Shown piece after piece: positions 46,701 through 59,000 of a stretch of DNA of 64,000 bases; the stretch's first letter is position 1, and the number at the start of each line of letters is the position of its first letter. The translations under genes and the position numbers were made by a program. Source of the stretch: Dipteronia dyeriana (taxonomy: Eukaryota; Streptophyta; Magnoliopsida; Sapindales; Sapindaceae); contig CM065296.1 in NCBI GenBank assembly GCA_032871835.1, positions 12,602,001 through 12,666,000 of the forward strand, given 5' to 3'. The notes under the pieces were generated by a model that saw only the letters and a program-made list of their open reading frames with translations, was not told the DNA's origin and did no database searches.

Positions 46701-47003
46701 TGATGGTCACAACAATTTATCTTCTTTACATTATCCTACTGATTTTGGCCGATGCTAAAATGCATCCACTTTATTTACTTAAAACCTTTTGTTTATATTT
46801 GTGTAAACAATTGCTGTTGCTAAAGCCCTTTCTAGATCTTGATTGTGCTCAATGCAACTTCATGTAAGTTATTTGTGTAGATTGCTGGGACCAAATATGA
46901 AGGCGTTGACCTGTCAAGCGGCGACTTTGCAGAGTATGATGAGAAGGGAGAGTGTCCAGTTATGATATCCAACCTCCGCTCTAAATTTGATGTGGTAAAG
47001 TAG
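43796..47003 (+). CDS. CXXC-motif zinc-binding protein (DUF866/UPF0587 family), four exons
   Basis: Exons 43796-43897, 44680-44787, 45444-45611 and 46881-47003, all joined by GT-AG introns, encode 166 aa, the usual length. The protein starts MVNYMLMICADLENLTNLEP, the typical start of this conserved eukaryotic family. Two CXXC pairs (VKCGCCGELS, Cys37/Cys40; CKFCGRDGTV, Cys71/Cys74) form the zinc site. FDCRGFEPVDFIFGDGW, then FAEYDEKGECPV and ISNLRSKFDVVK follow the family pattern. The human homologue is CZIB (C1orf123). Molecular role in plants is not established; a soluble zinc-binding function is inferred. Phases are all 0. No break is seen, so it is intact. Two TIR elements end 164 bases upstream of the ATG, and a hairpin MITE sits in intron 3. 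Confidence 0.95.
46141..46254. mobile_element. 114-bp hairpin MITE in intron 3 of the CXXC gene
   Basis: CTTGGATGCAG at 46150 pairs with CTGCATCCAAG ending at 46246. The whole interior is nearly self-complementary (ATGCATCTCCCGCTG..GATCCTGC against GCAGGATC..CAGCGGGAGATACAT) around a short TACGTG loop. The 8-base CAGCTACA flanks it on both sides (46133-46140 and 46255-46262). An 8-bp duplication fits hAT-type transposition. In the intron it would fold into an almost perfect RNA hairpin. Confidence 0.88.
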
Positions 47004-48730
47004 AGCAGTGCAGGTGCTCCTGGGTGGGATAAATCTTGGTACATAAACAGCCTAACTGTTCCTTGTGAATGAAGCTGAAAAATTTGACTAGACTATATGT
47101 AGCAGCCACTATTCTGTATTGTGAGTGGCCTGATGGTATATGACTTGTTCTATGTTCATAACTTTGGTAATAGCTGTCAACTGATAAACGGGTCATTTGA
47201 TCTGATTTGATGGAGTACGTTCACAATCTTATGCTAATAGAATGCATTGTGCATCCATGGCGATTGCCTAGAATTGTTGAAATGACCCAACTTGATGTCT
47301 TGAAAAACCTAGGACTGCATTGTGGTATGAGTTTTTTTAGATTACATGACTATGGATAATGGATTTAATTGTTGCATAAATTGCATCGAAGGGCATTCTT
47401 CATAGCAGCTTGCACGTGCAGCCCATTTGTATATCCACCATTCTTCTGCCTGTCAGTCGATCTGACAGGTCATCTTATTTAGGATGATTATCAGCAGTGT
47501 GGAATGATTATGAATTTGATTCAGTTTTGATGATTTACCATCATTGGCGCATCAGAAGTAAAATTTCTTTTCTTTTAGAAAATGATTAACGCACTTTCTA
47601 ACTCTGCGAAACGCATGTTAGGCTGGATTTAGTTGCGCGGTGCGTGGATCAGACTAATTAATTATTTTTATAAATAAATCTGAAATACCGGCGGTGGATC
47701 ATACTATTGAAGCAACTGATATGAAATATGGGTACTGTTAATTAAACAACTTTATTGTATTGAAAATCTGCTGCGTAATATATGCGAAGGGTCCACTGTC
47801 GACATCTGAGACCATTGAAAGCTAAAAGTGCATCATGTGGCGCACCATCCATCATTTCATCAACTTTGATACTTGGAAAATAAATTTAGGTGGAATTGTT
47901 CGCACGTCTCAAACAGTAGAGAGAAAACTGAAGCATATTGGTACGCAATCTTGGATGTGCCTGAGAGTGGGTCCGATTCTGGACTTGTTTCATGAAGCTT
48001 CACCTAACTGAAGGCTTCTGACTTGGCCAATGCCATCAACTTCAATCTTTGAATGTTAAATGGATTCGCCACTAATCCTACCCGTTAGTCCCATCAAACG
48101 GTTGAGTTTCTGTTTTAATTTATAAAATATAAAAAAATAATAAAAAAGGGTAAAAAGTATATTTCTTATCCTTCAAAAAAGAAAAAATCAGTAGAGTATT
48201 TCTACTGTCTAAAATGAGCAATAAAAAGACTGATCAAGCTCATCAATGCTGTCTGGACAAAAAATAATTCAAAAGTAAAGATATTAGTAATTAAAATATG
48301 GTTTATATGTATATGTAGAAAATGGAATAAATCAATTGTCATATTTTTAGATAAATTTTAAAAATGGATATCACTTACCATTTTGTAGCTATTTTTATTG
48401 ATTTAATATCGAGATTTTAATAGACGGATTTACCTGCTCAAAATACAAGATTAGTAAGCTTTTCTCTTTTGGTCTTTTTTGCCCCCAATTCATACCCCTT
48501 TTATCAAATATTCCCAAGCACGCAAGACGAAACACAAAACAAAACAATATAAAGTAAGAAGGGGGTATAATTGTCCGTTTAAAAATTTAAAAGTTGCTCC
48601 GCAAAACATGAATGGGTTCGGCGACCTTATCACGCTTGCTCCACCTAGTGAAAACCGCCAGCTCACACATGAAAGACAACCCACGAAAATGATGAAATGA
48701 ATACACAAGACAAGAGACCCCACACAAACC
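47004..48730. other. Intergenic: 3' flank of the CXXC gene and upstream of the glycosyltransferase
   Basis: No gene seen. The first few hundred bases are probably the CXXC 3' untranslated region. The rest is AT-rich, without recognisable elements. Confidence 0.5.
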
Positions 48731-49429
48731 AAAAGGCTCTCTATAGTATGTATAATTGTATCTCTCTGACTCTGTACATGTGCGTGCTAAAAAATTCTCC
48801 AGAATCTTCACTATTGTCTATTCACCTTCTACTGTGAATCCCTCACAAGTCACGCGCCAACATATATTTTGTTTTCTTCGATATTCACAACTTTCTCGGG
48901 CCTCCTTCTCTTTCTACACTACATAAATGACTTTACTCTTCTCTATTGTCTTCTTCGCGCAATTCAAGCACTGAATTAAGTAAAGGATCCAACACTGTTA
49001 CATGGGTATGTTTACGATTTCTACTATTTCTCTGCTGACTGACCTCTTCACCCACCGCCTATCACGTTAATTTTTCTTTTGATGTTCTATAGAATTCGAT
49101 CTCGGATTAGATTCTTATTAGATGCTCTGTTTTCGAGAAACCCTTGTGCACCCTCCAATTTGATAGTCCTGTAATGTTTGTTTGGGCATTGTAGGGTCAC
49201 TGCTAGATCTGTAATAGCTTTTGTTTCCTCAGTGGGTTTTTTTTGTTGTAATCCAAAATCACAATTTGTTGGATTAATTCGCTGGTAGTGGTTTATAGCT
49301 GCAATTTAGAACACTGTTGCTTTGCTTGGTCAGTGGGATAGCTAGAAGCTGAGATTCATCTGATATTTTTGACGTTGTGATTTTGGATCTGATAGAGAAG
49401 TTGAATTTGATATAATAGAGTATTAGAAG
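48731..49429 (+). promoter_or_regulatory. Promoter and 5' leader of the glycosyltransferase gene
   Basis: Contains TATA-like TATAGTATGTATAATTG near 48739 and a CT-rich region near 48900. A possible 5'-leader intron runs from ATGG|GTATGT (donor near 49005) to an acceptor such as GATCTGATAG near 49396 or TATAATAG near 49420. Exact transcript structure is uncertain. Confidence 0.4.
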
Positions 49430-51574
49430 ATGCAAACAAGGGTTGTTGTTCCATTGGAGGAAGGAGGGAAGGACCCTATAGTCACTAGTAGGACAAACCC
49501 ATCTAGGGCTTTGCCGCTTAGACTAATTCAGTTATTTGGTATGTTCTTGTCTCTGTGTATTGCGTTTTGGTTCATTAGTGTATACGCAATTCGTCATTTC
49601 GGAGTCCAGAGTGTGATGACATCGGTTAAGTCCACCTTCCAGCCTTGCTTCGATCAAGAGAATGATTTGGATCTTTGGATAAAGCCTCCCTCAAATTTGA
49701 TGCACACAATGAGTGATAATGAACTTTTTTGGCGGGCTACGTTAGTGCCGCGGAGGAAGAAGTACCCCTTCAGGAGGGTTCCAAAGATTGCATATATGTT
49801 CTTGACGAAGGGACCATTGCCGCTTGGACCCATTTGGGAGAAGTTTTTCAAGGGGCATGAAGGGCTTTTTTCGATCTATATGCATTCGCTGCCAACATTC
49901 GAGCCTAAGTTTCCACAGAATTCGGTCTTTTATAACAGGCAAATCCCAAGTCAGGTATGGGCTACATCTTCATTCTCTATGTTTTCTTTCAGAATCTCGG
50001 TAGCTCATGTGACCACCTTTGTTGTATTACTGATCATGCATATGTTGATGTGAGTTCTGATCCTTGTTTTAGAGTGATGGAAACTTTGTTTTAACTAGAA
50101 TCTGAATTCTGATTTTTGAGGATTTATGGATGCTAAACATTTTTTTTCAGTATGCTTTCCTGCCTTTTGGATAGCTGTTTGTATGTCTTACGGTCTTTGA
50201 AAATAATAGGTTGCAAGCCCATAAAACATGGGTATAGTTTTCGATATATTTTATGAATGGTTAAATTCTGAAGAAACTTTGTGGAATAAAAAGATGTTGA
50301 TTAATGGATTTGATTTATAGTATTTTTAGTTGGCTGTTGGTTTGGACAGATATGACTTAGCCAAACAATTGATCATGTCTGTTATCATTTAAAATATGCT
50401 TCCTTCAGCAATTGCCATACAGCTTGACCTTTACAATCTATGAAAGTTGTCATCTTGCATGAGTGCTGGTTGGAACGTGAAATGGAATTGGTTCTGAACT
50501 AACCTCAAAGAGTGCATGACCCACATGAGTAGGATTTCGTATATAACTCAAATAAAAGAATCTTATACGTGTGTAGATCTACAGATGTGCACATAAATGT
50601 ATTCTGTGTGACAGTATCTCTTAACATATTAATATAGTGTTTGATGGGCACACATTTTACCTTGCACCTAACAAAACTGGTAGGGAAAAGAAAAAAAAAT
50701 TACATTAAGTTGGTGATCATTTTGGGTACAGCCTTACAGGTGAAAACTAATGGATCGTAATTCCTAACACACCCAAGAATGAGGGAGGGTGGTCGGAACT
50801 GCTTAGATGTATTGGCACAAGAGGGGTTTTGGTATTGATATGATTTACATGCCTTTGATAAAAGGATGTAGGAATTTGATAATGTGTAGTTATTTATTAC
50901 TCAAGTATTTCAATTGTTGATGTTTTTTCTTGCAGATTTCTGAATGGGGAAGAATGAGCATGTGCGATGCAGAGAAAAGACTACTTGCTAACGCATTGCT
51001 TGATATCTCCAATGAGTGGTTCATTCTCCTCTCTGAGTCCTGCATTCCCCTTTACAACTTCTCTGTCATCTACCACTACATATTGAAATCCAGACACAGT
51101 TTCACCGGTGCATTTGATGACCCTGGACCATTCGGTAGAGGACGCTATAACGAGAACATGGCACCTGAGGTGAACCTTACTCAGTGGCGTAAAGGACCCC
51201 AATGGTTTGAAGTTAACCGAAAGCTTGCAGTCAACATTGTGGAAGATACTACATATTATCCGAAATTTGAACAATTCTGTAGACCAGCATGTTACGTTGA
51301 TGAGCATTATTTTCCCACCATGTTATCCATTCAAGCACCACATCTCTTAGCTAATAGAAGCCTCACTTGGGTGGACTGGTCCAGGGGCGGTGCCCATCCG
51401 GCTACGTTTGGAAGAGCTGATATCACTGAGGAGTTTTTCAAGAGAATCTACGGAGGTCAACAATGCACATACAATAACCAGCCCTCCTCAGTCTGTTTTC
51501 TTTTTGCAAGAAAATTCGCACCAAGTGCTTTGGAACCTCTGATGAATCTATCATCCAAGGTTTTGGGGTTTTGA
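49430..51574 (+). CDS. Core-2/I-branching-type glycosyltransferase (GT14, DUF266), two coding exons
   Basis: Exons 49430-49954 and 50936-51574, joined by a GT-AG intron, encode 387 aa, normal for plant GT14-like proteins. It is a predicted type II Golgi membrane protein: a short cytosolic N-terminus (MQTRVVVPLEEGGKD), one membrane segment around residues 34-57 (IQLFGMFLSLCIAFWFISVY), then a lumenal catalytic domain. Family signatures: KIAYMFLTKGPLPLGPIWEK, GLFSIYMHSLP, SEWGRMSMCDAEKRLLANAL, FILLSESCIPLYNF, WRKGPQWFEVNRKLA, CYVDEHYFPTML and TWVDWSRGGAHPATFG. The family includes rice BC10 and probably transfers sugars to cell-wall glycoproteins; the precise donor and acceptor cannot be read from sequence. 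The junction IPSQ|ISEWG keeps family continuity. AATAAA lies near 51901. No break was seen. Confidence 0.94.
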
Positions 51575-53186
51575 CAAATGAATTCACATCTCACATTTCG
51601 GAAAGAATATCTAAAGCAGAAGAGAGAAAGGTCCATAGAAGCATGCATACAACATTTATTTGGTGCTCCATACTTGTTGAGTATCCATAGGTTTAGCATC
51701 TTTGATGATTATATGATGATATAATGAGTTTTTTCGGCAATTCACCCATCCAGAAACGATATGATTTTTATATGTATAGAGAGGACTGACTGCAAAGTAC
51801 AGATGTAGCATCATATTCAATTTTTTGTATTGAGGAAGAGAGAATAAGTTTTGATAGTTTGAACTAATTGTTCTAGTCTACTGATTGATAGAGCCATGTT
51901 CAATAAAAAGAAAAAAAAAATCTACTCAACATAACAACTTTTTATATGTAATTGTTTGCTTGAAATAAATGTATTTGTAGGTGATACGATGATGATCAGA
52001 TTTTATTTTCATTTCTTTCAAGTTCATCAAACTGTTAAAAAAAACCTTTTGAAATCTATACATTTCATGTTGTTCTCTCATTCACTCTGTATTCAGAATT
52101 GAATCATCATTGTTGCCTGCTCATGGATTCATCATTGCTGTAGCTCATGGTTTCATCATTGCTGTTGCGTGATTATGGTTTTTTTTTTTTTTTAAAGAAT
52201 GATTTATAATTACACAACTCATATATCTTATAGTTATAGCTAATATCGATTATCCTCGGTTAACCAAATAAGCATCTTTTACTTAAAATGACTTTCATAA
52301 GATTAAGAATTTTAATAACTTAATTTATTGATTTGTTATTAATGTTTTCTAAAATCAGTTGGGAATAAAATTATATGGATCATAAGTAAATAACAAATAT
52401 AAGGAATGTTCATTTTTTATAATTTCTCTTTCTTATAAAATTTGATTTTTATTTTTATTTCATTCTTAATTAGTAAATATTTAGCATTACTCATTTAATT
52501 TATTTATTTGTAAAAAAATTTTATGAAAGGAAACAAGACGGAAAAAAAAACTGTCAAAGAGCGGATACACAAAAAGAAAGTTCTGGAAACCCACAGGACA
52601 AGCTAGTTAAAAAATATAAGAGCAAGACAAGCCAACAAAACATTATTGGACACGTGTCGAAATCTCTCCGTTTGTTATTCAAAAATTGAAATAATAATGA
52701 GCTGTCCTTTTCGACTTCTCCACGAGGCGTCTTTCTATTAGTTAAAAAAAAACGTATCACATGTGCGTGTCTGTGGACCCCCACTCGGACGACTCTGCTC
52801 CGCCGTGACAATCGCGTGATTTCGGAAGAACACTGTTTTTAATCATTTTTTTATTATTATTCATCATTTAATCCACTTATTAAACAAATTTAAAACATTC
52901 TTTCTTGATCACTAAACACGCGTCAACTTGTCCACTTTTGATCAACGGAACCAAGAATCAATTCTTCCAAGGGAGAAGAAAAGAGAGGTCATTTCCAACT
53001 TCCAAGCGTGAATGAAAAGGTGACGTTTTCTTTATGAATTCGAAAACAAATTTCGCGTGAAGTTAAAAACGAGTGTGTGGGCCCGCAAGTAAAAAAACCC
53101 AGCTGTCATGTAAAACCAACAATACAGACTGGAAAATCCGGGCAGCTGCCCGATCAACTGACTAACCTGCCCGAATTTTCACACGC
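51575..53186. other. Intergenic: GT14 3' flank and AGP upstream region
   Basis: No gene recognised. The left part is the glycosyltransferase 3' untranslated region. ACACGTGTC (52650-52658), a G-box/ABRE-like core, lies about 530 bases upstream of the AGP TATA box. Minus-strand frames here show no family motif. Confidence 0.45.
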
Positions 53187-53194
53187 TATAAATA
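53187..53194 (+). promoter_or_regulatory. TATA box of the arabinogalactan peptide gene
   Basis: TATAAATA in the context CGCTATAAATAAACACG, 127 bases before the ATG, a typical plant core promoter. The leader that follows is AC- and CT-rich. Confidence 0.85.
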
Positions 53195-53320
53195 AACACG
53201 CACCAAATTATATTTCTGTCTCAAAGATCAGCTACCGCACACAGATCTCGCTCTTGTATTTTCATTTTTCAATCTAAAAAACCCTAACAAAAACTCTTGT
53301 CTCTCGCTTTCATCGAAACA

Positions 53321-53521
53321 ATGGCTCTCTCCAAGGCTTCAGCTATCGCTCTCGTCATGGCCGCCGTCTTCGCCGCCTTGGCCGTCGTTGGCTCCGCTCA
53401 AGACGTTCCCGCCCCAGCGCCAGCCCCCGCCGCCGGAGCCGGCTCCTTGGTGCTTCCCGTAGGCGCTGCTGGAGTTGCTCTCGTGGTTTCTCTCTTGCTC
53501 GGCTCCGCTCTCAGGATCTGA
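53321..53521 (+). CDS. Arabinogalactan peptide (AG-peptide) precursor
   Basis: Single-exon, 66-aa precursor. The start ATG at 53321 is chosen because it opens a clean signal peptide (MALSKASAIALVMAAVFAAL, through ..VVGSA). The short mature part contains QDVPAPAPAPAAG, whose Ala-Pro repeats are the substrate for prolyl hydroxylation and type II arabinogalactan addition. The hydrophobic tail (VGAAGVALVVSLLLGSALRI) is a GPI-anchor addition signal. Such peptides sit at the outer face of the plasma membrane. Coding sequence is markedly GC-rich compared with the AT-rich flanks. It has its own TATA box. The length is typical of AG-peptides, and I see no defect. Exact mature ends are inferred. Confidence 0.95.
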   Translation: MALSKASAIALVMAAVFAALAVVGSAQDVPAPAPAPAAGAGSLVLPVGAAGVALVVSLLLGSALRI

Positions 53522-54459
53522 AGGCCAGTCACTCTCTACTTGGATTGCATTCGCTGATATTTCGTGTAGATTGGGTTTTTTCTTGGGTCTACTTAGGGTT
53601 ATGAGGTTTTAGTAGCGTTGGATCTAGGATTTTTTGGGAGTGATTATATATATATATATAACATAAATACATATTTGATGATGATGAGACTGATGTGAAT
53701 TTGTTTCTGGTTTGTTGATGATTTTATTAGTATATAATAAGAGATTCCTTATTATTGGTGTATTTTTTGTAATCCATTTTATATTATTGATCTTTTTTGT
53801 TTATTATCTGTTTACTTATTCCACTTGGTGACTATTGTTTGGTTGCTGAGAAAATGGTGGAGATGATGGTGGTGAATATTTCGGATTTGAGCCTTATTTT
53901 AAGGAAAAACAAAAGTCATTTAACTTAATTAAACGTTGAGTAAATATCAATCAGTTTTCTTATAAAACTTGAATAACGGGTTGACACGTGTAGTGTGAAA
54001 CCCTTACACCACTACCAAATTTGATGCATGTATTAATATTATTATATTATTGTTGTGGGATGTGAGTGGAAATGCATGTCAGCATATGATTATGTGACTG
54101 CCATTCTCCTGAGTCGTGACCGGTTTCGAAAAGAACCACTCTTTTTTTATTCCATGCCTGTCATGCATTATTATCAATTTTATAATTGTGTTCCTGTTAA
54201 CACTGACCTTATATATCTGGTCATTAAAGAACGTTCATTTGGTCAATATTTCGGATTTAGTCGCCACACCTTGGGTGGTATAAAAACCCTAACACGACCT
54301 GTCCATGTTTCTGAATTCTAAATATGGGTCATTGACGGAGCATCTGTAATCTTTTTAATCAAAATTTGGGTGGAAGAAATGATATTTTTACGAAATTAAA
54401 TTGGTTTAAGTAATGGGTTTGAGTTAGAGTTCTCCTTCCAATCTAAGTTAATTGTAATA
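53522..54459. other. 3' flank of the AGP gene and intergenic
   Basis: The first 250 bases are likely AGP 3' untranslated region, with a short (TA)n at 53647. ORFs beyond this show no known motif. Confidence 0.45.
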
Positions 54460-54917
54460 GATCGAAAGAAAGAAAAGGAAAATATTTTTCCCTAAAAGAA
54501 AGAAGATTTGATAGAAAATCCTTTTTATTAAATTTTACGATTTTACGATTTTACGATTTTACTTTTATACTATATTATAGTTTATATATTATATATTTAT
54601 ATATTTAATAAATAAATATAATTTAAATAATATTGAAACCAATTTATTTTTTATAAAACGATTACAAACTTTATAACCTATTATATATATATATTTTAAA
54701 ATAAATTTAAAGTAAATTAAAAAATGGTAAATTTATAATTTCATTTAAAACTAAAAATCTTCACACTTTTTCTTCTAAATTAAAATGAGTGGGTCTCATC
54801 CATCAATTTTTCCTTCCATTTTTCTCTCCATACGAAACACACACTTTCCATTATCTTCTCCCTTTTTTCTCCACCCTTTTTTTTCCTCTTCTTTTTCCTT
54901 CCCTACCAAACACATGC
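54460..54917. mobile_element. AT-rich TIR element, family A copy 3
   Basis: Shares AAAGGAAAATATTTTTCCCT, TATTTAATAAATAAATATAA, TTAAAATGAGTGGGTCTCAT and the right end CCCTACCAAACACATGC with copies 1 and 2. It holds a small GATTTTAC tandem repeat (54538-54560). It is uninterrupted, so it gives the best view of the family's length, about 460 bp. Confidence 0.7.
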
Positions 54918-56096
54918 TAGGTTGTGAGCACATTTGGACGCATTGTTTCTTGTATTATTATATTCTGTTCACCTGTTACATGGATTCTTTTTATTTGCTT
55001 ACCTTATAAGAAAAATGCATACACATATTACATATATATGGCGTGTGTGCCTTACTTCCTGTCAAAAACATATAACAAATCAAAATTCGCCACGTAATGA
55101 AGTCAAATTTGATGAATGGTCGTGTGAATGGGGAAGAAGTTTGTACCTCAAAATAAGAGTGGGTGGATTAATGTGGAGCCGTGACGTTCAAAGCAGTTGG
55201 AAAATATAAAATAACGCATGAAACATGTTCTAAAAGACATCGGCCATTAATTTTGTTTTCCATTCCATTAATACGTCAACACATTGTGTGTAGTGACTCG
55301 TTATTTCAAATCTAATCGATTGTTTTGTTAAATACCATTTGTATAAAAATCAGATTAAAATGTGTGATTAAAAGTTATAACAATCAGTTTTTTTTTCCTA
55401 TTTAAAAACAAAACGAGTATCATTAGACAACCTATTTTTGTACTATAGCATCGTTTCTAATTTCTCTCTCTTTTCCTCTTTTGGAAGGACTGAGAGTTCA
55501 AGTTGCAACAGAATCTTCTTCTTTTTTATTTATTTATTCGAGTTCTCTCATTAAAGCCGTGACAAGAAGTTTAGCACTTTAATTTTTTAAATGAAAAGTT
55601 GAGTACAGTATTGTTCAACCAAAATGTCTCACGATAAAAGCTTTGGAAAAGCAGCTTTAAATAATTTATTTAAGGAAAAGATCAAAGGCAGTTAACATGA
55701 TTAATGAGCTTACGAAATCGACCTCTAGTGCAAAACTGCCATTGCCTTGCTTGTACGCAAAGGTCAATTGCAGTCGTCAACTGTCAACACTCTTATCTAC
55801 TTCCTTTGTCGCAACTCGCAACTACTACATAATAGGGTTTAATCCAGGGGGGCCTTGGGCCTAAAAGCTGCCACGAGCTTTGTCAATCGATGCAAAGAAA
55901 AGAAAATTAATGGTCCAACATTTTAACAAAAGCCCAACTAGAGATGATGAGGCTGAAGCTGAAATTTTTATCCTTCGATTTTCTTCAAGGGTGAAAAGAT
56001 GATAATTTACACAGTTCCAACATTTCTCACATCCTCAACAACGAAACCAACTTCTACATTCAACAACTCTTCGTCAACATCATCAATGCGAATTCT
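54918..56096. other. Intergenic and 3' flank of the DUF1639 gene
   Basis: No gene seen. The 200 bases before 56097 would be the 3' untranslated region of the minus-strand DUF1639 gene. Confidence 0.45.
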
Positions 56097-59000
56097 CTAC
56101 TCCGAGTCTGACTCCATGTTTCCCATTGCCTTTAATCCTCTCGGTCTCTGCATCATTTCAACATCGATATATATATACATTAAGCTTCTAATAATATGCT
56201 ACAGATACACTCACTCATAACACAACCTGTTGATCGGTCGCGGCATATATATTTGGGATCCAACAATATCATATCATGTTTCATGTTTGCATGATGAATA
56301 TAACCAATCAAATGAGTTTTCCGGTTGCCAAGTGCGTGCATACAAGGATTGGTCGGTAAAAACTAGGACATAATTTACATAGAAGATACCTTCTTGGTGA
56401 CCTTCTTCTCCCTGACTTCATACCGTTCAAGGGTCAGATCACACAACCATGATCCCGGGCTCACCAGCTGCGTAAACAAATCAAATAGAACAAAAAGATC
56501 AAATTTAATTAATTTATTTTTTTATTAGGCAAATGTCTTGTTGTTAATCACACTCAAAAACAAGCATCTTAATTTGGCATAACAAATGGAAAATGCATCA
56601 AATCAGTGGCAAGTATCTTGTGCTTTCAATTAATTCAAATGAAATGCCTCTAATCAAAAAAACATGAAGATACTTCCAAAACCTCAATCATGTGAAAATC
56701 TAGTTGCCACTTGCCATGTGGTCCAAGCTGGACAAGAGTCACGGAACCACTTCCATCATTATTACAATAGAGAACAAATAATAATATGCCACATTACACT
56801 ATTGCCCCTGCAATAATGGGCAACAAGGCATGGGGAGGGGGAGGAGGAGGAGGAGGAGCCGTTCTCTTCATCTCTTCATGCCTCATTGCCTCCTCTTCCT
56901 TGTCGGTTACTGTCTAAATTAAAACCTTCGTTTATAAGTTTGTTGATCTTTACTGAATCACCAACGTACACGTGTTCCCCGATCAACCGACCACCTCCAT
57001 CTGACAATATGATTGGATTATCCTAAAGGTAAAGTTATATACTTTCAGTGGACCCTACATTAAATAGTGAACCTCTGGTTTTCTAACACGTCCATTTTGA
57101 CCCCACTCTTTTGTCCGCTTTAGACCTCTTAATGACTTGCCTATATATTAGTATATTCATTAAAAATTGAAATGGAAAATAAAAGATGAATACATTGATT
57201 TCCATTTCATTTGCGTGTAAATGAATTTTCTTTTTGGGAATAAATATCTCCCGAATGTAGTGTAAAAAGAGAGGAGTTTTCTCCGTATTATCGTGGGAAA
57301 ATATATCACGACGGTGCATAAAAGTGTTTGATTTGGGCTTACACTTTTAAAAAATAAAAAAAATTATAAAAAAAATGAAATCATATAATATTATAATAAA
57401 AATATCTGATGCGGCAAGCTATAGCTGAATTTAATAGTAGATCTAGAGAGGTTGAGGAATTTGATCATCAAAGGGGCACAATACTCGAGTTTAATAGCAG
57501 CAAAGGTGGACCCACCACTAAAATATTATCTCAATTTTCCACACCCAAAGCAGGACTTGGTCACTGCGAGAAGCCAACGAACTTTAGGTCACAATTAGGT
57601 ACTCACCCACGCTTTCACTGACACGTGTACATGTCTAAATCTCGCTGGCCATTTTAGACTCCTCAGTCCTTACCCTTATTTTTTAAGGCAAAATAATAAT
57701 ATTAAAAAAAAAATAAAAAAAAAAAAAAGTAATGAAGGTAGATCATAGTTATAGTTTCACATATATCAGAGTCCGACCCAACAACTAAAATCTATCGCAT
57801 CAGCTTTTAATAAAATAAAATAAGACCGCTATAGACCACTTGTACCTTTGAGCTGTCAAATGTTGTACCTCAATTTTCCAATGTAAATGTAATATACTTC
57901 CTAAATTTTTTTTGTTTTTAATGGAAAATTTATTGACTGACTAAATCGAAAAATTTGAGAATCTGTTATGTGATTACTAGACGAATTATTTAAATAAAAC
58001 AAGTTCTGATAATCAAATCAAGGTGTAACAGAAAGCTTACATTGACAGTGCGTTGAATCAACTTGGCTCTCTTTTTGGGTCTTTGGGGCAGCTTAGACCC
58101 TTTAATGGCCAAGAAATCCTCTTCCTTCTCTTTGTTCGTCAAAGCAATCGCGAATTTCGGTGGCCAAACAACAGGTGGCGCCACCGCCTCTCCGCTTGCA
58201 GAAGACGACCCTCCTTTCTTGCTGTCGTGTGCTGTCTCCGATGATGCTCCTGACTTGTTATAATCATTATTGTTGTTGTTGTTGCTGTGATGATTATTGT
58301 TACGGGTTCCTCTCTTATCGTGCGCACCAGCACCACCCCTGTCTGGTGAAGCAAAACTTCTCGCGCCACCGTTGCTTTGGCCTCTCATGGCACTGGAATT
58401 CTCAGAGTTCCTAACGATGATCACAACACAACACAATATACATACACATCAAATAATTGCACATAACATGTGAAGAAAATAAAAATAAAACAAATGGAAT
58501 CAATAAAATTAAGTAAAGTGTTTACAGAAAGTAAAAAAAGTGGTGATAGGTTTAAGTGAATTTTTGGAGTGGGTAAAAGTACGGAAATAACCTTGGCGTA
58601 GAAAATGGGGTTGAGGTTTTTTTTTTTTTTTTTTCTTTTAGCTTCTTTGAAGGGACTTTGAGGTTTGGCTTTTAAATGGGGAAGTGATTGTTTGAGAAAA
58701 AAACAAAAATAAAAAAAGAGAAAAAAGTTGGATATGGAGATTTGAGATTTGAGATTTGAGAGAGGGACTTTGTGTGATTCTATGCTATGTATTTTCGACC
58801 TAACGTGCACAATTGGTGTTTTTGGGAGGTTTTGAACCGTCGGATTATTAAAGGCTACGTGTTGAAGTATGACATGGCATGAAGGATAAAACGGACCAGA
58901 TTCCAAATTGAATTTAGAATCTGACGGCTGCAAATCGGTTGGTAATAGAAAATTGGGTATCAGAGGACACGTGGCGTGGAACTGTTCATTCCATGTTTCC

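Noticed and set aside
52554..52811. 85-codon minus-strand ORF upstream of the AGP gene
   Set aside because: Overlaps promoter-like DNA with a G-box; no domain pattern.
53297..53320. Upstream in-frame start for the AGP (MSLAFIETMAL...)
   Set aside because: No ATG at 53297; that start assumes a non-ATG codon. The ATG at 53321 gives a clean signal peptide and fits the TATA distance.
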